Made by a program: the position numbers and the translations under genes. 64,000 bases of DNA. Origin: Bacteroidia bacterium (GTDB lineage: Bacteria; Bacteroidota; Bacteroidia; NS11-12g; UBA955). The DNA lies in assembly GCA_023653095.1 (NCBI GenBank), contig JAMNXP010000001.1:574853-638852 (forward strand). Direction: 5' to 3'. The notes beneath the pieces are model-generated. The model was given only the letters and a program-made list of their open reading frames with translations, was not told where the DNA came from and made no database searches. Of the stretch, positions 1-9,364 are shown in pieces. The number at the start of each line of letters is the position of its first letter. The first letter of the stretch is position 1.

Positions 1-168
1 AATGCGGTGGTTTTATCTGTGCATATTCTTGATGCGGCCGGACGTTTGGTGAAAATTGCGGATCAGCAAAACCACATAGACATCAGTTTACTTCCGTCAG
101 GAACTTATTACGCAAAAGTATTTACGGTTGACGGCCGACAAAACAGCGTCAAATTTCACAAACTTTAA
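1..168 (+). CDS. C-terminal fragment of a T9SS type A sorting-domain protein
   Basis: Frame 1 is open from the window edge to TAA at 166-168, giving the last 55 residues of a protein whose body lies outside the window. The residues fit the C-terminal sorting domain of type IX secretion cargo (type A, TIGR04183-like): a beta strand, then DAAGRLV, then ISLLPSGTYYAKV, a final strand and a short basic tail (KFHKL). Such proteins are exported by Sec, pass the outer membrane through the T9SS, and usually lose this domain at the surface. The catalytic or binding part cannot be named. The next gene starts 3 bases after the stop, so the two may be co-transcribed. Confidence 0.85.
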   Translation, partial: NAVVLSVHILDAAGRLVKIADQQNHIDISLLPSGTYYAKVFTVDGRQNSVKFHKL

Positions 169-171
169 GAA

Positions 172-2115
172 ATGAAAAGAATTGTAACATTTACAGCCAT
201 TGTAAGTGCATTCTTTGTTTTTTCTTGTCAATTTTTTCAATCAAACTCCAGCAGTGAGCAAACTGACTCATTGGCTTTTTGGAATCTGCATGATACCGTT
301 GACTATGTGGGCATGAAAGAATGTCAAACCTGCCATTCCAACGTTCACGAAACCTTCATTCACACGGGAATGGGAAAAAGTTTCGGAGCTGCCACACCCG
401 AAAAATCCAGTGCTCAGTTCCCCTTAAATGGAGAGGCAATCTTGGTATTTAAAGGCGACAAGGCATCCCCCGTGATAAAAGACCCCAAAACCAACCGTTG
501 GTATCAAGCCTTTTGGAACAAGGATAGTTTATTTATTGCCGAACACACCCTAATGGGCGGTCAAATAGTGGGTTCAAGAAAAGAGCATATTCCTTTCATT
601 ATTGGAAGCGGACAACACACCAACAGCCATTTCTGGCAGGACGGAAAGTACTTATACCAAGCGCCCCTCACCTATTACACTCAAAAAGGCATTTGGGATT
701 TACCACCGGGATTCAAAGAAAACAATTCGGGATTTTCACGAAAAATTGACGTGGAATGCATGAGTTGCCACAACGCCATGCCTGCAGTGAATAAGAATTC
801 CAAAAATTTCTTCGAAAAGATTCCCTTGGGCATTGATTGTGAACGTTGTCATGGACCGGGTGAACTGCATGTAAATCTGAAAAAACAAGGAATTCTGGTT
901 GATACATCGAAGGAAGCTGACCGAAGCATTGTGAATCCCAAAAGACTATCGTATCAAAGGCAGGTAGACATTTGCCAAAGATGTCATTTGCAGGGGAACA
1001 ATGTTCTTAAACCCGGCAAGCACTTCGAAGACTTCAGACCCGGAATGAAGTTATCTGACGTGTTTGAAGTTTACATGCCCAAATACCAAAACAACGATTA
1101 CTTTGTCATGGCTGGGCATTCTGATAGATTTCAGCAAAGTGCTTGTTTCATCTCATCGAACCCGAAAAACACGGAGGTCTATGATAAAAAAGTGAACTTC
1201 ACTTGCATCAGTTGTCACAATCCGCACGTTAGCGTAAAAGCTACGCGTATTCAATCGTTTAACAATACCTGCAACGGTTGCCATCAAGCTGAGAGTAAAA
1301 AGAGTGAATTAAAGGGCTGTTCTCTTTCCTCGAAAAAACAAATCCACCAAAACGGCTGTGTGGGATGCCATATGCCCGGCAGCAGCGCTGAAGACATTCC
1401 TCACGTGATGGTGCATGACCACAAGATTCAGCGTCCCCAAAAAACGGGAAACCTAGATGCATCGAAGGGAGCCTTGTTGGGATTACACGCCGTAAACAAT
1501 AAAAATCCGAAATCAGCAGATCAAATTAGAGGGTACATCAGCTATTTTGAGAAGTTTGACAACAAACCTTTGTATCTGGAAAAGGCAGAGCAAATGTTAG
1601 AATCAGAAAATGAGATTGAGGCGCAAATTCATTTGAACTTTGTACAACGTAAATTTAAGGAGGTAGCAGATCTTGCAATGAAAGAAAATGATGCAATCTC
1701 TGAATTGAAAGATGCTTGGACAAACTACCGAATTGCCAAAAGTTTTGATGAGTTGAAAATGCTCAATAAAGCACTGCCTTATTACAAAAGCGCCCACGAT
1801 TTGATGAAATTAGACCTCGATTTTGGATCAGAGTACGCCAATGCATTAATACGCTCCAAGCGACTTCCGGAAGCTGAAACATTGTTAAAATCTCAGTTAA
1901 ACAGAGCTCAAAAGCATCCATTGACATGGATCAATTGGGGCAGCGTTAACTTTTTAAACAACAAATTGACTGAGGCTAAGCGGGCTTATTTAAAGGTTTT
2001 AGAACTGGAGCCCAACAACCAGACTGCGCATTTATTTTTATCGGAATTGTATGACCGAGTGGGTGATCTTGAAAAAAAGCAAGTTCATTTGAAGTTTTTG
2101 AATCAAGGGCGTTAA
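172..2115 (+). CDS. Seven-heme cytochrome c lipoprotein with C-terminal TPRs
   Basis: Predicted exported lipoprotein of 647 aa: the N-terminus is a signal peptide ending in FVFSC with the lipid-bearing Cys at residue 19. Seven CXXCH heme-binding motifs are visible: CQTCH 51, CMSCH 196, CERCH 223, CQRCH 268, CISCH 345, CNGCH 367 and CVGCH 396. From about residue 490 the protein turns into helical tetratricopeptide-type repeats, with a clear TPR near the end (TEAKRAYLKVLELEPNN). The arrangement resembles the cytochrome c554/c'-like multiheme proteins with TPR tails found in many Bacteroidota. An electron-transfer or redox role at the cell envelope is inferred; the partner is unknown. It starts 3 bases after a T9SS cargo gene and is followed by a CoA-transferase subunit with which it has no obvious metabolic link. 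Confidence 0.85.
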   Translation: MKRIVTFTAIVSAFFVFSCQFFQSNSSSEQTDSLAFWNLHDTVDYVGMKECQTCHSNVHETFIHTGMGKSFGAATPEKSSAQFPLNGEAILVFKGDKASPVIKDPKTNRWYQAFWNKDSLFIAEHTLMGGQIVGSRKEHIPFIIGSGQHTNSHFWQDGKYLYQAPLTYYTQKGIWDLPPGFKENNSGFSRKIDVECMSCHNAMPAVNKNSKNFFEKIPLGIDCERCHGPGELHVNLKKQGILVDTSKEADRSIVNPKRLSYQRQVDICQRCHLQGNNVLKPGKHFEDFRPGMKLSDVFEVYMPKYQNNDYFVMAGHSDRFQQSACFISSNPKNTEVYDKKVNFTCISCHNPHVSVKATRIQSFNNTCNGCHQAESKKSELKGCSLSSKKQIHQNGCVGCHMPGSSAEDIPHVMVHDHKIQRPQKTGNLDASKGALLGLHAVNNKNPKSADQIRGYISYFEKFDNKPLYLEKAEQMLESENEIEAQIHLNFVQRKFKEVADLAMKENDAISELKDAWTNYRIAKSFDELKMLNKALPYYKSAHDLMKLDLDFGSEYANALIRSKRLPEAETLLKSQLNRAQKHPLTWINWGSVNFLNNKLTEAKRAYLKVLELEPNNQTAHLFLSELYDRVGDLEKKQVHLKFLNQGR

Positions 2116-2120
2116 ATTTG
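2113..2120 (+). promoter_or_regulatory. TAnnTTTG box just before scoB
   Basis: TAAATTTG matches the Bacteroidota -7 consensus TAnnTTTG. It starts on the stop codon of the cytochrome gene and ends 6 bases before the ATG at 2127, so a transcript starting the usual few bases downstream would have almost no leader. A TTTG lies upstream at 2097-2100, but 12 bases is shorter than the usual -33/-7 spacing. Confidence 0.45.
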
Positions 2121-2126
2121 TGCAAC

Positions 2127-2780
2127 ATGTTAGATAAGTTTGGTATCGCTCAGGTAATTGCTCGTGAATTGAAAGACGGGTACTATGTCAACTTAGGTAT
2201 TGGTATTCCCACGTTGGTGGCCAATTATATACCTGAGGGCATTGAGGTTGTTCTTCAGAGCGAAAATGGACTTTTGGGCATGGGTCCTTTTCCATTTGAG
2301 GGAGAGGAAGATCCAGATTTGATTAATGCGGGCAAACAAACCATTACTATGGCAGCGGGAGCATCTTTATTTGATAGTGCCACCAGTTTTGGTATGATTA
2401 GAGCCGGAAAGGTTGACTTAACGGTTCTCGGCGCCATGGAAGTGAGTGACCAAGGAGATATTGCCAACTGGAAAATCCCGGGCAAAATGGTAAAAGGAAT
2501 GGGTGGAGCTATGGACTTGGTAGCATCGGCTAAAAACATCATTGTTGCGATGCAACACACCAACAAGGCTGGAGAAAGCAAGCTCTTGAGGTCTTGTACC
2601 CTTCCCATTACGGGTTTAAAATGCGTTAAAAAGGTAGTTACAGAGTTAGGTGTATTTGACATCACAGAGCGCGGATTTGAACTCAAAGAAATAGCCCCAG
2701 GCGTTACCATTGACGAGGTAAAGCAAAAGACGGAAGGCCGATTGGTGATAGAGGGCGAAATTCCGGTTGTAAGGCTATAG
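2127..2780 (+). CDS. scoB: 3-oxoacid CoA-transferase subunit B
   Basis: Subunit B of succinyl-CoA:3-ketoacid (acetoacetate) CoA-transferase, which moves CoA between succinyl-CoA and acetoacetate in ketone-body or butanoate metabolism. The 217-aa length is right for the B subunit. Family signatures seen are GYYVNLGIGIPTLV near the start, the SENGLLGMGP block holding the catalytic-type glutamate (QSENG), and GAMEVSDQGDIANW. I chose ATG 2127 (MLDKFGIAQ) rather than the in-frame TTG at 2118, because the TTG overlaps the TAAATTTG box. The partner subunit A is not next to it or anywhere in this window. The stop codon TAG abuts the first heptamer repeat array. Confidence 0.9.
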   Translation: MLDKFGIAQVIARELKDGYYVNLGIGIPTLVANYIPEGIEVVLQSENGLLGMGPFPFEGEEDPDLINAGKQTITMAAGASLFDSATSFGMIRAGKVDLTVLGAMEVSDQGDIANWKIPGKMVKGMGGAMDLVASAKNIIVAMQHTNKAGESKLLRSCTLPITGLKCVKKVVTELGVFDITERGFELKEIAPGVTIDEVKQKTEGRLVIEGEIPVVRL

Positions 2781-2828
2781 GTCTTTGGTCTTTGGTCTTT
2801 GGTCTTTGGTCTTTGGTCTTTGGTCTTT
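2780..2828 (+). repeat. Heptamer array 1a: seven copies of GGTCTTT
   Basis: Seven perfect head-to-tail copies of a 7-base unit. The first G is also the last base of the scoB stop codon. It is followed at 2829-2850 by a short non-repeat linker containing a small hairpin (GCGGC 2835-2839, GCCGC 2843-2847), then by array 1b. Confidence 0.97.
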
Positions 2829-2850
2829 GGCTAGGCGGCTTTGCCGCAAG

Positions 2851-2976
2851 TTGAGAGTTGAGAGTTGAGAGCTGAGAGCTGACCGCTGAGAGCTGAGAGC
2901 TGAGAGCTGACCGCTGAGAGCTGAGAGCTGACCGCTGAGAGCTGAGAGCTGACCGCTAAACTCTAAACCCTAAACT
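2851..2976 (+). repeat. Heptamer array 1b: 18 in-phase heptads of changing sequence
   Basis: Exactly 18 heptads (126 bases). The order is TTGAGAG three times, then CTGAGAG and CTGACCG units mixed in runs that form a 21-base super-repeat (CTGAGAG, CTGAGAG, CTGACCG), then CTAAACT, CTAAACC, CTAAACT. Phase is never lost. Together with array 1a it fills the convergent gap between scoB and the small membrane protein gene, ending 2 bases before that gene's stop codon on the other strand. Confidence 0.97.
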
Positions 2977-2978
2977 TA

Positions 2979-3173
2979 TTACAATTCTGAGCGATATTTC
3001 TTGTTGTGATTTTTGGCTTGTGTTTCTGAAGATTTGAATTTCTTCAGTGCAAAATAAGCGGCCACAAAAATGATGATGGTCAGCACCACTTCCCATAGAA
3101 AAACATCACCTTTAAATGCGTTGATTTCTGCTTGTCGTTGAAGTTGGGCGGCTGTCGAAGTATCGGGATTCAC
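2979..3173 (-). CDS. Small single-pass membrane protein, unknown function
   Basis: 64-aa protein with a polar N-terminal part (residues 1-27), one strong transmembrane helix (about 28-45, WEVVLTIIIFVAAYFAL) and a basic C-terminal tail rich in Lys, suggesting an N-out/C-in single-pass protein. No family is recognised. The only plausible start is GTG at 3173, preceded after 4 bases by a perfect TAnnTTTG box, which supports expression as a leaderless or nearly leaderless message. It is divergent from the dipeptidase gene and its 3' end faces heptamer array 1. Confidence 0.65.
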   Translation of the reverse strand: MNPDTSTAAQLQRQAEINAFKGDVFLWEVVLTIIIFVAAYFALKKFKSSETQAKNHNKKYRSEL

Positions 3174-3177
3174 GCTG

Positions 3178-3185
3178 CAAAATTA
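3178..3185 (-). promoter_or_regulatory. TAnnTTTG box for the 64-aa membrane protein
   Basis: On the minus strand TAATTTTG lies 4 bases before the GTG start at 3173. It matches the Bacteroidota -7 consensus. The whole divergent gap to the dipeptidase gene is only 38 bases, so any promoter of this gene must lie about here. Confidence 0.5.
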
Positions 3186-3211
3186 CGCGAATTTCTTTGT
3201 AAATTGCCGGT

Positions 3212-4579
3212 ATGTCAACTTTGAGTTATATTGAAGCAAATCGAGAGCGATTTTTAGAGGAACTATTTGAAATTCTTCGAATTCCAAGCATAAGTGCTGA
3301 CTCTTCTTATTCAGCCGAAGTCAGAAAATGTGCTGAAAAAGTGGCCGAATTCATCAAATCTGCAGGTGCAGACCACGTTGAATTAGAGGAAACCGCAGGA
3401 TATCCCATAGTATACGCAGAAAAAATAATTGACCCTAACCTACCTACAGTATTGGTTTATGGGCATTATGATGTGCAACCTAGTGTTCCAAACGAACTTT
3501 GGCACACTCCCCCATTTGAACCCACCATCAGAGACGGTAAAATATATGCTCGTGGTGCTTGCGATGATAAAGGACAAGCATTTATGCATGTTAAAGCCTT
3601 CGAAACCATGATGCAAACCAATTCATTGGCCTGTAACATCAAATTCATGATTGAAGGTGAAGAGGAAGTTGGAAGTTCGAACCTTGGAACCTATTGCCGC
3701 AATAACAAAGAAAAACTCAAGGCCGACGTTATTTTAATCTCAGACACTTCTATGATTGCTAATGACATTCCGAGCATTGATGTTGGTTTACGTGGACTGT
3801 CATACGTGGAAGTGGAGGTAACAGGTCCAAACATTGATCTTCATTCAGGCGTTTATGGCGGAGCAGTTGCAAATCCAATCAACGTATTGTGTCAAATGAT
3901 TGCCAGCATGCACGATGAAAATCGTCATATAACCATTCCTGGATTTTATGAAGATGTGTTGGAGGTTTCTGCTGCTGATCGCGATGCTTTGGCGAAAGTT
4001 CCTTTCGATATCAATGAATATAAAAAACACCTAGACATAGAAGATGTGATGGGTGAAGCTGGATTTTCAACTATTGAAAGAACAGGTATACGTCCAACAT
4101 TAGATGTCAATGGTATTTGGGGCGGTTACATTGGCGAAGGTGCAAAAACCGTTTTGCCAAGTAAAGCATATGCGAAAATATCTATGCGATTGGTTCCTAA
4201 CCAAACATCTGATAAAATTACTGAAATCTTCCAAAAGCACTTCGAATCTATTGCTCCTAAAGGGGTAAAGGTAAAGGTAACTCCTCACCACGGCGGTGAA
4301 CCTGTAGTTACTCCAACTGATAGTGTTCCATTCAAAGCGGCGGCAAAGGCCATGTTCGATACATTTGGTAAAGAACCCATTCCAAGCAGGGGCGGCGGAA
4401 GTATTCCTATTGTAGCTTTATTCGAAAAAGAATTACAAACCAAAACAGTATTGATGGGATTCGGATTGGATAGCGATGCGATTCACAGCCCTAACGAACA
4501 CTATGGAGTTTTCAATTACTTTAAAGGAATTGAAACCATACCAAGGTTCTTCCACCATTTCGCTGAATTAAACAAGTAA
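3212..4579 (+). CDS. M20 family dipeptidase
   Basis: Zinc peptidase of the M20/M25/M40 clan, 455 aa, the usual length for bacterial dipeptidases of this group. The first metal-ligand motif is VYGHYDVQP, followed by the ligand region RGACDDKGQ and the catalytic/ligand pair in EGEEEVGSSN; DTSMI and the late HSPNE segment hold the remaining ligands. A dimerisation/lid domain lies between (about residues 200-330). No signal peptide is seen, so it probably cleaves small peptides in the cytoplasm. The stop is one base before the start of the (p)ppGpp synthetase gene, so the two are likely co-transcribed. Confidence 0.9.
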   Translation: MSTLSYIEANRERFLEELFEILRIPSISADSSYSAEVRKCAEKVAEFIKSAGADHVELEETAGYPIVYAEKIIDPNLPTVLVYGHYDVQPSVPNELWHTPPFEPTIRDGKIYARGACDDKGQAFMHVKAFETMMQTNSLACNIKFMIEGEEEVGSSNLGTYCRNNKEKLKADVILISDTSMIANDIPSIDVGLRGLSYVEVEVTGPNIDLHSGVYGGAVANPINVLCQMIASMHDENRHITIPGFYEDVLEVSAADRDALAKVPFDINEYKKHLDIEDVMGEAGFSTIERTGIRPTLDVNGIWGGYIGEGAKTVLPSKAYAKISMRLVPNQTSDKITEIFQKHFESIAPKGVKVKVTPHHGGEPVVTPTDSVPFKAAAKAMFDTFGKEPIPSRGGGSIPIVALFEKELQTKTVLMGFGLDSDAIHSPNEHYGVFNYFKGIETIPRFFHHFAELNK

Positions 4580-4580
4580 T

Positions 4581-6821
4581 ATGGCGCTGCTTGACGGGGA
4601 AGTTTATGAAGCATATCGGACAGAATTACTGAACCGATACCGTCAGTTGTTGCGCACCCTCGGAAACCGAATCACCAAGGAAAAGACGGCCAAAATCAGA
4701 GAAGCTTTTGATTTTGCAGCCCGCGCGCACGAAGGAACCTTCCGAAAAAGCGGTGAACCGTATATATTCCACCCATTGGCAGTTGCTCAAATTGCTGTGG
4801 GTGAATTGGGACTTGGATCAACGTCAGTAATATCAGCGCTTCTTCATGATGTGGTTGAGGATACTGACGTTACTCTTGATGAAATTGAACGTCGATTTGG
4901 ACCGAAAGTGGCTGATATAATCAACGGATTAACCAAAATTTCTGTTGTATTTGAAGCCGTCGATAATTCCAGCATCCAAGCGGAGAATTTCAAAAAAATG
5001 CTTCTGACCCTTGGCGAAGATCTTAGGGTGATACTCATCAAATTGTGTGATCGACTCCACAATATGAGAACGTTAGGGTCAGTTTCAGAAAATACCAAAC
5101 TGAAAATTGCTTCGGAGACCATGTATATCTACGCTCCATTGGCACACCGACTGGGTTTGAATGCCATCAAAACGGAGATGGAAGATTTGGCATTAAAATT
5201 CACGGACCCATCCGTGTATAGAGAAATATCATCAAAGATTGCAGAATCAAAGCTCAGTAGACAACGTTATATTCGGGAATTCATAGAACCTATCAAGGAA
5301 ACCTTGAATGCCTCTGGTTTGAATATTCATGAAATAAAGGGTCGCCCAAAAAGTATTTATAGCATCCATAAAAAGATGCTAAAACAAGGCATTCCCTTTG
5401 AGGAAGTTTACGATGCCTTTGCCATTAGAATCATTGTAGATTCTCCCATTAATCAAGAAAAAACAGACTGCTGGCGTGTATACAGCATAATATCAGATAG
5501 TTATCAAACTCACGAATCTCGTCTTAGAGATTGGTTGAGCAGACCCAAAAATAACGGATATTCAGCATTACACACAACTGTTTTAGGTCCAAAAGGAAGG
5601 TGGGTTGAGGTGCAAATTCGTTCCAAAAGGATGGATGAAATTGCGGAACGCGGACTTGCTGCGCATTGGAGATATAAAGCCATTCATAATGAAGATGTTC
5701 CTCCTACTCCACAAGATCAAGCCTTTGATCATTGGTTAGATGCTGTAAAAGAAACCTTAGACAACAATGATTTATCAGCCCTTGATTTGGTCAATGAATT
5801 CAAGAATACCCTGCTTGGGGAAGATATTTATGTATTTACACCCAAAGGAGCTGTTAAATCGTTCCCAATGGGTTCTATTGCCCTTGATTTTGGATTTTCC
5901 ATTCACACCGAAGTAGGATTAAAAACGCTTGGCGCAAAAGTCAACAATAAACTCGTTCCTATCAGTCATGAGTTAAAAAATGGAGATATCGTTGAAATAT
6001 TAACTACCACCAAATACAGGGCAACTCAACATTGGTTGGGTATAGTAAAAACAGGACGATCTAAATCAAAGATTCGTGAATTTCTGCGAGACGAAAAAAC
6101 CAAACAATCAGGTAGAGGAAGACAAATCATGGAACGCATGTTCCAAAAGCACGCAATAAATTTTACCGATAAGAACATAAAATTACTCAATAAACACTAC
6201 GGTTATACTCATAGTAGCGAATTCTTTCATGCGGTTGCCGATGGGCAAATTAGAATGAACAAAGAGTTGCTCTTGGAAATTCTACAAAAAGACAAAAACA
6301 AAGATTCGGTAGTTCCAACTACTAAAGATGGGGTAAATAAATCCCCAGAAAATATAAGAAAAAAAGCAGCTCAAATTGTTTTTGGCGAAGATTATGACCT
6401 ACCGTATTCTTTAGCAAGATGTTGTAATCCGCTGCCTGGCGAACCGATTTTTGGATTTATCACCGTGGGTGAAGGAGTAAAGATACACCGTACCACATGC
6501 CCCAACGCTTCCAAACTGATGAGTCAATATGGCTATAGAATCATTCCTGCCACGTGGAGATCAGTTTACGAAACAGCCTTTGATGCACATATTTCTGTAA
6601 GAGGTATTGATGACGTAGGTATTGTAAGCAAGATAGCTGATATCATCTCAAAAGATATGGAAGTAAATATGAAAAGCATCAACATCAAAGCCCATGATGA
6701 TGGTACTTTCGGCGGACAAATAGAAGTATTGGTTAGAAACTCAGAAGATTTACAATTGCTTTGCGACCGAATAAAAAGTACACATAAACACATTGAGGTA
6801 AGCAGAATTGAAGGCAAATAA
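4581..6821 (+). CDS. Bifunctional (p)ppGpp synthetase/hydrolase (Rsh)
   Basis: RelA/SpoT homologue of 746 aa, the stringent-response enzyme that makes and degrades (p)ppGpp. Domains in order: HD hydrolase with an intact LLHDVVEDT (about residues 87-95); synthetase with RPKSIYSIHKKM and GYSALHTTV (about 328-335); TGS domain starting near DIYVFTPKGAVKSFP; a conserved-cysteine region (RCCNPLPGEP); and a C-terminal ACT domain. Both the HD and the synthetase motifs look intact, so it should be bifunctional, as in other bacteria with a single long Rsh. It follows the dipeptidase by one base and ends in a bidirectional terminator shared with the ATP synthase cluster. Confidence 0.93.
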   Translation: MALLDGEVYEAYRTELLNRYRQLLRTLGNRITKEKTAKIREAFDFAARAHEGTFRKSGEPYIFHPLAVAQIAVGELGLGSTSVISALLHDVVEDTDVTLDEIERRFGPKVADIINGLTKISVVFEAVDNSSIQAENFKKMLLTLGEDLRVILIKLCDRLHNMRTLGSVSENTKLKIASETMYIYAPLAHRLGLNAIKTEMEDLALKFTDPSVYREISSKIAESKLSRQRYIREFIEPIKETLNASGLNIHEIKGRPKSIYSIHKKMLKQGIPFEEVYDAFAIRIIVDSPINQEKTDCWRVYSIISDSYQTHESRLRDWLSRPKNNGYSALHTTVLGPKGRWVEVQIRSKRMDEIAERGLAAHWRYKAIHNEDVPPTPQDQAFDHWLDAVKETLDNNDLSALDLVNEFKNTLLGEDIYVFTPKGAVKSFPMGSIALDFGFSIHTEVGLKTLGAKVNNKLVPISHELKNGDIVEILTTTKYRATQHWLGIVKTGRSKSKIREFLRDEKTKQSGRGRQIMERMFQKHAINFTDKNIKLLNKHYGYTHSSEFFHAVADGQIRMNKELLLEILQKDKNKDSVVPTTKDGVNKSPENIRKKAAQIVFGEDYDLPYSLARCCNPLPGEPIFGFITVGEGVKIHRTTCPNASKLMSQYGYRIIPATWRSVYETAFDAHISVRGIDDVGIVSKIADIISKDMEVNMKSINIKAHDDGTFGGQIEVLVRNSEDLQLLCDRIKSTHKHIEVSRIEGK

Positions 6822-6848
6822 AAAGGCCACCCTTTTGAGGCGGCCTTT
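6822..6848. terminator. Bidirectional terminator between rsh and atpG
   Basis: Inverted repeat 6822-6831 / 6839-6848 with a 7-base loop. Ten paired positions contain one mismatch (AAAGGCCACC with GGCGGCCTTT). A-rich and T-rich flanks lie on both sides, so it can stop both the convergent rsh and ATP synthase transcripts. Confidence 0.8.
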
Positions 6849-6884
6849 CATCATGAGATCTTTTAATACTATCCTTACAAAAAA

Positions 6885-7760
6885 TTAGCCTTCCAAAGCG
6901 GCAACACCACCCACGATTTCTGAAATTTCGCGTGTAATGGCTGCTTGTCTGGCTTGGTTATAAGCTAGTTTCAATGCTTTAAGAAGTTCTCCTGCATTTT
7001 CAGTGGCTTTGTCCATCGCTACCATTCGAGCACCATGTTCTGATGCTAAAGAATCTAAAATGGCTCTTAAAACTTGTGTTTTCAAACTGCGAGGAATCAA
7101 ATCTTCCAAGATGGCTACTTTTGAAGGTTCAAAAATATAGTCTGACTGAACGTTTTTGTTTGACACTGCTTTTGCAATAGGCAATAAAGGTTCATTCTTC
7201 AATATTTGAGTGGCAGCATTCTTGAACTGATTATAAATCACTTCCACTTTATCCGTATCCCCAGACAAAAATTTGTTAATCAAGGTTTGAGCGAAGGCAA
7301 AAACGGATTCCGAATTGGCAGTCAACAACAAACTCACGTGTTCGGTATTCACTGAATAGCCTAAACGCTTTAAACTTTCTGCACCTTTTTTACCGATACA
7401 AAGAAGTTCAACCTTGTTATTCTTCACCAATGAGGAATAATCGTTTTCCAACAAAGCTCTTGTGCGCTTTACCACATTCGCGTTGAAGGCACCGCATAAA
7501 CCACGATCACTAGTTACTACAACTAAAGTGACTTTTTGAAGCTCCCTTTGATGGAAATAGCCAGCCAATTTTTCATCGTCGGCACTTTCTTGAAGATTCG
7601 ACATGATGCCTTGCAATTTCAAAGAATAAGGGCGCATACGAACAATTGCATCGCTCGCTTTACGCAATTTCGTTGCACTCACCAACTTCATAGCTTTGGT
7701 TATCTGCTGTGTGCTGATGGTAGACGAAATTCTTGCTCTGATTTCTTTTTGATTCGACAT
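6885..7760 (-). CDS. atpG: ATP synthase F1 subunit gamma
   Basis: Central rotor shaft of the F1 sector, 291 aa. The N-terminal helix carries the family pattern IRARISSTISTQQITKAMK, and the C-terminal helix ends in the typical QARQAAITREISEIVGG block. Residues such as TSDRGLCGAFN in the middle are also characteristic. It is the last gene of the minus-strand cluster, 19 bases after atpA, and is followed by the bidirectional terminator. As is usual in Bacteroidota, the beta and epsilon genes (atpD, atpC) are not in this cluster. Confidence 0.96.
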   Translation of the reverse strand: MSNQKEIRARISSTISTQQITKAMKLVSATKLRKASDAIVRMRPYSLKLQGIMSNLQESADDEKLAGYFHQRELQKVTLVVVTSDRGLCGAFNANVVKRTRALLENDYSSLVKNNKVELLCIGKKGAESLKRLGYSVNTEHVSLLLTANSESVFAFAQTLINKFLSGDTDKVEVIYNQFKNAATQILKNEPLLPIAKAVSNKNVQSDYIFEPSKVAILEDLIPRSLKTQVLRAILDSLASEHGARMVAMDKATENAGELLKALKLAYNQARQAAITREISEIVGGVAALEG

Positions 7761-7779
7761 GATGGTTCGAAATCTTTAA

Positions 7780-9360
7780 TTAAGCTGAATAATTCTTAGC
7801 TAATTCTGCGCCTACAGATTCAAGAACTTTGGTAACATTATCATCAATCTTACCGGACTTCAATGAATCTAATACGTCTTTGTGTTTATTTTCAAGATAT
7901 TCAACGTAAGCAACCTCAAACTCGCGAACACGATTTACAGGAATAGTACGCAACAAGTTTTTAGTACCTAGGTAAATCATTGCAATTTGCTTTTCAACCG
8001 TTTGAGGGCTGAACTGAGCTTGCTTTAACATTTCTACGTTACGTGAACCCTTATCAAGTACAGACTTAGTTGCAGCATCTAAATCAGAACCGAATTTTGC
8101 AAACGCTTCCAATTCGCGATACTGAGCTTGGTCTAGCTTCAAAGTACCTGCTACTTTCTTCATAGACTTGATTTGAGCATTACCTCCCACACGTGATACA
8201 GAAATACCTACGTTAATTGCAGGACGAACACCTGAATTAAATAAGTTAGATTCCAAGAATATCTGTCCGTCAGTAATAGAAATTACGTTTGTTGGAATGT
8301 ATGCCGAAACGTCACCTGCTTGTGTCTCAATGATTGGTAATGCCGTCAAAGATCCACCACCTTTAACTTTACCAGCTAAACTAGCAGGAAGGTCATTCAT
8401 TTTTGAAGTGATTTCATCGTTGGAGTTCAACTTACAAGCACGCTCCAAAATACGGCTATGCAAGTAAAACACGTCACCAGGATAAGCTTCACGCCCTGGA
8501 GGACGACGCAACAACAAAGATACCTCACGGTAAGCTACCGCTTGTTTTGATAAATCATCATAAACAACCAATGCGGGTAAACCTAAATCACGGAAGTACT
8601 CTCCTATTGCACAACCTGACATTGGAGCAAAGAATTGCAATGGAGCAGGAGCTGAAGCAGGAGCTGATACTACAACAGTGTATGCCATTGCACCATTTTC
8701 TTCCAACGCTTTAACTACTTGCTTTACGGTAGATTCTTTCTGTCCACAAGCTACATAAATACAATATACGGGTTTTCCAGCTTCGTAAAATTCTTTTTGA
8801 TTGATGATGGTATCAAGTGCAATGGCCGTTTTACCTGTTTGACGATCACCGATGATTAACTCACGCTGTCCACGTCCAATAGGAATCATAGCATCAATCG
8901 CTTTAATACCCGTTTGTAAAGGCTCAGTTACTGGCTCACGGAACAATACACCTGGTGCTTTGCGCTCAAGGGGCATTTCAAACATTTCACCTTGAATAGG
9001 ACCTTTACCGTCAATAGGTTCTCCTAACGCATTAACAACACGTCCAAGCATTCCGTGTCCTACATTCAATGAAGCGATTTTATTGGTTCTTTTAACTTTA
9101 TCACCTTCTTTGATGTTGGTACTGCTACCCATCAAAACCGCGCCCACATTGTCTTCTTCAAGGTTCAAAACTACGGCGCGAACACCGTTTTCGAATTCAA
9201 CAAGCTCACCACTTTGAACTCCGAAAAGTCCATAAATACGAGCAATACCGTCTCCTACTTGGAGTACAGTACCTACTTCTTCTAAACTTGCAGCACTGCT
9301 AAAACCTGAAATTTGGTCTTTTAAGATGCTGGATACTTCGTCTGGCCTGATTTGTGACAT
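7780..9360 (-). CDS. atpA: ATP synthase F1 subunit alpha
   Basis: 526-aa nucleotide-binding, non-catalytic alpha subunit of the F1 head. The Walker A motif GDRQTGKT is at about residues 171-178. The beta-barrel crown precedes it, and the late block [21 protein letters not shown] contains the conserved arginine finger region (ISVSRVG). Length and start ([14 protein letters not shown], with the usual DEVSSILK N-terminus) are normal. It follows atpH by 4 bases and precedes atpG. Confidence 0.97.
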   Translation of the reverse strand: MSQIRPDEVSSILKDQISGFSSAASLEEVGTVLQVGDGIARIYGLFGVQSGELVEFENGVRAVVLNLEEDNVGAVLMGSSTNIKEGDKVKRTNKIASLNVGHGMLGRVVNALGEPIDGKGPIQGEMFEMPLERKAPGVLFREPVTEPLQTGIKAIDAMIPIGRGQRELIIGDRQTGKTAIALDTIINQKEFYEAGKPVYCIYVACGQKESTVKQVVKALEENGAMAYTVVVSAPASAPAPLQFFAPMSGCAIGEYFRDLGLPALVVYDDLSKQAVAYREVSLLLRRPPGREAYPGDVFYLHSRILERACKLNSNDEITSKMNDLPASLAGKVKGGGSLTALPIIETQAGDVSAYIPTNVISITDGQIFLESNLFNSGVRPAINVGISVSRVGGNAQIKSMKKVAGTLKLDQAQYRELEAFAKFGSDLDAATKSVLDKGSRNVEMLKQAQFSPQTVEKQIAMIYLGTKNLLRTIPVNRVREFEVAYVEYLENKHKDVLDSLKSGKIDDNVTKVLESVGAELAKNYSA

Positions 9361-9364
9361 AATG

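Noticed and set aside
2255-2710. 151-aa minus-strand frame inside scoB
   Set aside because: It is antisense to a well-conserved gene and its sequence has no family features.
2780-2976. CRISPR array
   Set aside because: The period is 7 bases with no spacers, and no cas genes are in the window.
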